Program-made: the position numbers and the translations under genes
Assembly: GCA_022615255.1 (NCBI GenBank)
Contig: JAKEHC010000177.1
Span: forward strand, 1 to 16,241
DNA from: Candidatus Dadabacteria bacterium
GTDB taxonomy: Bacteria; Desulfobacterota_D; UBA1144; Nemesobacterales; CSP1-2
DNA length: 16,241 bases
Reading direction: 5' to 3'
In this document: in pieces, positions 14,230-16,241 of the stretch
Layout of the letters: the number at the start of each line of letters is the position of its first letter
How positions within the stretch are numbered: position 1 is the first letter of the stretch
Notes under the pieces: model-generated
What the model was told of the DNA's origin: nothing
The model's database searches: none
The model's input: the letters and a program-made list of their open reading frames with translations, nothing else

Positions 14230-14300
14230 AGCCTATTCAGGCTAAAAAAGTAATAAGCTGACGATAAAGAAATAAAAACCCTGCTTGCAGGGTTTTTATT
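14230..14300 (+). ncRNA. Candidate small RNA of about 70 nt
   Basis: The span lies between a consensus-like promoter and a strong intrinsic terminator and has no start codon with a ribosome binding site. It contains a small 5' hairpin, AGCCT-ATTC-AGGCT, then an A-rich single-stranded stretch, then the terminator stem. That layout (5' hairpin, unpaired seed-like region, terminator) is typical of base-pairing sRNAs. It matches no RNA family that I recognise. The exact start is inferred from the -10 position. Confidence 0.45.
14274..14300 (+). terminator. Intrinsic terminator, AAAAACCCTGC stem
   Basis: AAAAACCCTGC (14274-14284) and GCAGGGTTTTT (14287-14297) are perfect inverted arms, followed by ATTTAAT. 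The A-run before and the T-run after make it work in either direction. No protein gene ends near it on either strand, which is the main argument for a small RNA upstream. Confidence 0.7.
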
Positions 14301-14518
14301 TAATAGAAAAATCACTATCTTTGCAAGAGGGGATTATTAGAATATTTATATAGTGTTTTATTTAGTAAAATCGGAGCTTAGCCCTTCAATTTAAACTAAT
14401 CTAAATTTAACTGCCTATAAAAAAAGCTTAGAAAATTTCGGAAAATAGATAAAACTGCAAAAAAACTAATGAGGTATCAAAGGTAAATAAGGAATAGGCT
14501 ATTATCCTGGATTTTGTT
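14301..14518. other. AT-rich leader region before the lytic transglycosylase gene
   Basis: These 218 bases are very AT-rich with many stops in all frames. I see no gene, no strong inverted repeat and no promoter with both hexamers well placed, although the transglycosylase promoter must lie here. Confidence 0.5.
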
Positions 14519-14529
14519 GGGGGTATATA

Positions 14530-15255
14530 ATGCTAAGAATGTTCTTTGAGTATATTACTTTTCCTCTTATAGGCTTTTTTAAGCTTTCTTTCTTTCTTTC
14601 CCTACTATTTCTTTTCACTATCTTGTTTCTTAAATCTGAGCATTTTCATTATAAAGAAAGCCTGGCTTCTCTAAACGTGTTATATAGTCCTCTCTCAAGT
14701 TTGAAACAGCATATGCTATTCCACTCAGGGGTTCAGGAAGCAGGGGCTGATATAGAAGGGTTGAGAGAAGAAATAGAAATCTTCAGGTGTATTCTTAGAT
14801 TTTCAGATGACTTATCACCATCGGATGCGGCGAGGCTTGCCAAGCTTATTAAAGAGGAGTCAGAAAACTATGGGCTTAATCCCTTTCTAATCCTAGCCGT
14901 GATTAAGGTTGAAAGTGAATTCTCTCCAAGGGCTGTATCACCCAAGGGGGCGAGAGGACTCATGCAGATTATGCCTCAAACTGCGGAGTTCATAGCAGGC
15001 GATCTCGGGGTTTCTATTGACGGCATAAAACCGCTTCACAACCCATTACTCAATGTGAGGCTCGGAATCCATTACCTCTCTATGTTAATAGACCGCTTTA
15101 AAAGCGTTGAAAGGGCGCTATGGGCTTATAACGCAGGACCAGGTTTTTTAAGCACAATAAGCCCGGAAAGCAGGTTCCCAACCTATGTAAGAAAGGTGCT
15201 AAGATTTAAAGGCAAACTGGAGTCTCAACGAATAGTGGGAGCAGAGAGTTTATAG
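14530..15255 (+). CDS. Membrane-anchored lytic transglycosylase, SLT family
   Basis: A 241-residue peptidoglycan lytic transglycosylase. One long hydrophobic segment (about 10-34) anchors it, probably as an uncleaved signal anchor, followed by a spacer of about 60 residues. The SLT domain covers about 100-230. Family motifs are ILAVIKVESEFSPRAVS with catalytic Glu128, SPKGARGLMQIMPQTA, NPLLNVRLGIHYLSMLI and WAYNAGPG. The fold and motif order match the MltC/Slt70 catalytic domain, which cleaves the MurNAc-GlcNAc bond to 1,6-anhydroMurNAc in the periplasm. The ATG at 14530 has GGGGG six bases upstream. The gene stands alone; a short T-run (15299-15306) follows without a convincing stem. Confidence 0.92.
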   Translation: MLRMFFEYITFPLIGFFKLSFFLSLLFLFTILFLKSEHFHYKESLASLNVLYSPLSSLKQHMLFHSGVQEAGADIEGLREEIEIFRCILRFSDDLSPSDAARLAKLIKEESENYGLNPFLILAVIKVESEFSPRAVSPKGARGLMQIMPQTAEFIAGDLGVSIDGIKPLHNPLLNVRLGIHYLSMLIDRFKSVERALWAYNAGPGFLSTISPESRFPTYVRKVLRFKGKLESQRIVGAESL

Positions 15256-15314
15256 AAAAAAGGCGCTAGGATTAGGTGCAAAGGACTTAGCAGAAAGGAT
15301 TTTTTTATAACTTT

Positions 15315-15636
15315 CTACTTTTGAATCGTTCTCAGGAATTCTTTTACATCTTCACGGTAGAATGCAGGTAAAACTAACCCTTAGGTGATTGGCATCGAGC
15401 GAAGAAACCTCGCAGAAGGCACCTTCTCCTAATATCTGTTTTATAGTTATAATATCACCCTCGTCAACCTTATTAACAAATAGGAAATGAATAACTAAAG
15501 TTTTTTCATCTATCAGCTCGTATTACATCAGGCGGTTTTTTAAGTGAGAACATTCGGCTCTGGCAAACTCCTTCCACACCCTATCTTTTACTGACATTAA
15601 CTTTTCTTGTACTACCTGCCCCCTTTCTCTCGGCAT
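15315..15636 (-). pseudogene. Disrupted small gene, unknown function
   Basis: Reading minus from ATG at 15636, the frame opens MPRERGQVVQEKLMSVKDR and runs 37 codons to an in-frame TAA (15523-15525). Beyond the stop the same frame stays protein-like for 56 codons, including YELIDEKTLVIHFLFVNKV and ending FTCILP, up to a TGA at 15352. A one-base shift there restores EDVKEFLRTIQK and a TAG at 15315. The joined product would be about 106 residues. One nonsense and one frameshift change indicate a decayed gene, or assembly errors. A TATAAT lies about 25 bases upstream of the ATG. I recognise no family. It adjoins the tRNA scar. Confidence 0.5.
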
Positions 15637-15710
15637 AGTGGTTACTTCTCTAACATTATATACTATACTTATTTTCTATGGGAAATTGAGAAATGAAGTT
15701 ATGCTCTGAG

Positions 15711-15752
15711 TGGAGATGACGGGAATCGAACCCGCGACCTCCGCCTTGCGAA
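15711..15752 (-). tRNA. tRNA-Ala(CGC) 3' fragment, probable attachment site
   Basis: The minus strand reads tRNA positions 32 to 73: anticodon loop TTCGCAA (anticodon CGC), 3' anticodon strand GGCGG, variable loop AGGTC, T-arm GCGGG-TTCGATT-CCCGT, acceptor strand CATCTCC and discriminator A73. U70, half of the G3:U70 alanine identity pair, is present. The 5' anticodon strand that should be CCGCC is TCGCT, and there is no D-arm or 5' acceptor strand upstream, so this is a broken copy. No CCA is encoded. A 3' tRNA remnant of this extent is the classic product of tyrosine-integrase insertion into a tRNA gene. By orientation the element would lie to the right of this point. Confidence 0.78.
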
Positions 15753-16047
15753 AGCGAATAGAGTATAACTGTATATTCTCAAAATATATAGAAAATCCTT
15801 TAATTACAAGAAATTACGGTAAATTCTATTTGTGAGGTTTAGTGAGATTTTGTGCCATTTTATGGTTGTTATGGACACCTCTATGGACACCTCTCGTTCT
15901 GAAGGGGGAAATTACAAAGACTTGCTTAATTTTCTTGTAAGCCTTTGCTTTATGGTTGAGTCTTAGAGTTAAGTTTTCTTTTTAGCCCATGGTTTACTGT
16001 CTTTACCCTAGAGGTCATATCCTAACCGGTATGAGGCTGGCACCCCC
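15753..16047. other. Non-coding edge of the putative integrated element
   Basis: About 300 bases without a credible gene on either strand; the longest frames are 20-31 codons and lack ribosome binding sites. The stretch includes GAGATTTTGTGCCATTTTATG and the 12-bp tandem repeat at 15871. Such sequence next to a tRNA scar fits the end region of an integrated element, but no integrase gene is seen in the window. Confidence 0.4.
15871..15894. repeat. 12-bp exact tandem repeat
   Basis: ATGGACACCTCT occurs twice head to tail. The position, about 120 bases inside the tRNA scar, would suit arm-type recombinase binding sites, though two 12-bp copies alone do not prove this. Confidence 0.6.
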
Positions 16048-16075
16048 TTGACAGAACCTACCACACTGTTAAGAT
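16048..16075 (+). promoter_or_regulatory. Promoter of the Phd/YefM antitoxin gene
   Basis: TTGACA (16048-16053), a 16-base spacer and TAAGAT (16070-16075). Transcription would start near 16082, inside the palindrome at 16080-16096, which suits autoregulation by the antitoxin. Confidence 0.5.
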
Positions 16076-16079
16076 TATA

Positions 16080-16096
16080 ATGATTATAGTAATCAT
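16080..16096. promoter_or_regulatory. Palindromic operator of the antitoxin promoter
   Basis: ATGATTA-TAG-TAATCAT is a perfect 7-3-7 palindrome covering the predicted transcription start. Phd/YefM antitoxins are known to bind palindromes in their own promoters, so this is the probable autorepression site. Confidence 0.5.
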
Positions 16097-16149
16097 AAGA
16101 GCTACACAAATCTATGACCAAAGTTCCTACACAAAGGAGGGAAAACGGT

Positions 16150-16241
16150 ATGGCAAAGCGTATATCAGCAATGGACTTAAGAAAACGCCTTGGACAAATT
16201 ATGAATGAGGTTACCTTGCGTGATGACGAGTACGTTATTGA
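16150..16241 (+). CDS. Phd/YefM-family antitoxin (5' part, runs off the window)
   Basis: Only the first 30 codons are present. They read MAKRISAMDLRKRLGQIMNE followed by VTLRDDEYVI, which matches the N-terminal DNA-binding region of Phd/YefM antitoxins: an Ixxx(D/E)LRxxL start, then an NEV-type turn and a 'D.YVI' strand. The ATG at 16150 is preceded by AAAGGAGG (16133-16140) with a nine-base spacer. These antitoxins neutralise a RelE/ParE- or Doc-type toxin usually encoded just downstream; that gene would be beyond the window edge. The location inside a putative integrated element fits a stabilising toxin-antitoxin module. Confidence 0.8.
   Translation, partial: MAKRISAMDLRKRLGQIMNEVTLRDDEYVI

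Noticed and set aside
14079..14261. 60-codon plus-strand frame between the peptide gene and the small RNA terminator
   Set aside because: It runs through a 28-bp palindromic repeat and a promoter, has no ribosome binding site and shows no protein-like composition.
15264..15306. Possible terminator after the lytic transglycosylase gene
   Set aside because: The candidate stem GCTAGG/CTTAGC is short, contains a wobble pair and is separated from the T-run by several bases.
15895..16040. Short frames on both strands that might be an excisionase or integrase end
   Set aside because: Frames of 20-31 codons without ribosome binding sites or recognisable motifs.

Overview
The window looks like bacterial chromosome of moderate to low GC content. 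It carries bacterial housekeeping genes (aroA, cmk, ispH, six-domain ribosomal protein S1, sppA, lapA) next to genes for coenzyme F420 biosynthesis. The aroA-cmk-ispH-rpsA-sppA order recalls Desulfobacterota and related 'deltaproteobacterial' genomes. Separate cofG/cofH/cofE/cofD genes, rather than the fused actinobacterial FbiC and FbiB, together with many short palindromic repeats, suggest an uncultured bacterial lineage near that group. The lineage is an inference and cannot be fixed from this sequence alone.

Layout. 1-1096: a calcineurin-like phosphoesterase gene (+) flanked by small palindromic repeats. 1097-6501: a minus-strand F420 operon transcribed cofD > cofE > cofG > cofH > frhB-like. 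The last four genes overlap or abut by 3-35 bases; cofC/fbiD is absent. 6502-6757: a divergent intergenic region with a 36-bp perfect palindrome and a second fold-back element. 6758-13241: a plus-strand run aroA, cmk, ispH, rpsA, sppA, a HIT-family hydrolase/phosphorylase and lapA, interrupted by stem-loop repeats between aroA/cmk and between sppA/HIT. 13242-14529: a mostly non-coding island. It holds an operator-containing promoter followed by a terminator, a minus-strand gene for a 60-residue Cys-rich peptide with its own promoter, ribosome binding site and terminator, two CCATGG-centred palindromes, and a further promoter-terminator pair that looks like a small RNA gene. 14530-15255: a membrane-anchored lytic transglycosylase. 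15256-16241: a small pseudogene, then a 3' fragment of tRNA-Ala(CGC) that looks like an attachment-site scar. Beyond it is the apparent edge of an integrated element, with a 12-bp tandem repeat and the start of a Phd/YefM antitoxin gene that has its own promoter and palindromic operator.

How the genes work together. CofG and CofH make the deazaflavin Fo, CofD attaches the phospholactyl-type side chain, CofE adds glutamates, and the FrhB-like iron-sulfur flavoprotein is a plausible user of the finished F420. The plus-strand run covers the shikimate pathway, CMP phosphorylation, isoprenoid synthesis, translation and envelope proteolysis. The least explained material is the 13.2-14.5 kb island, above all the Cys-rich peptide gene whose sequence resembles a double-glycine leader followed by a short core.
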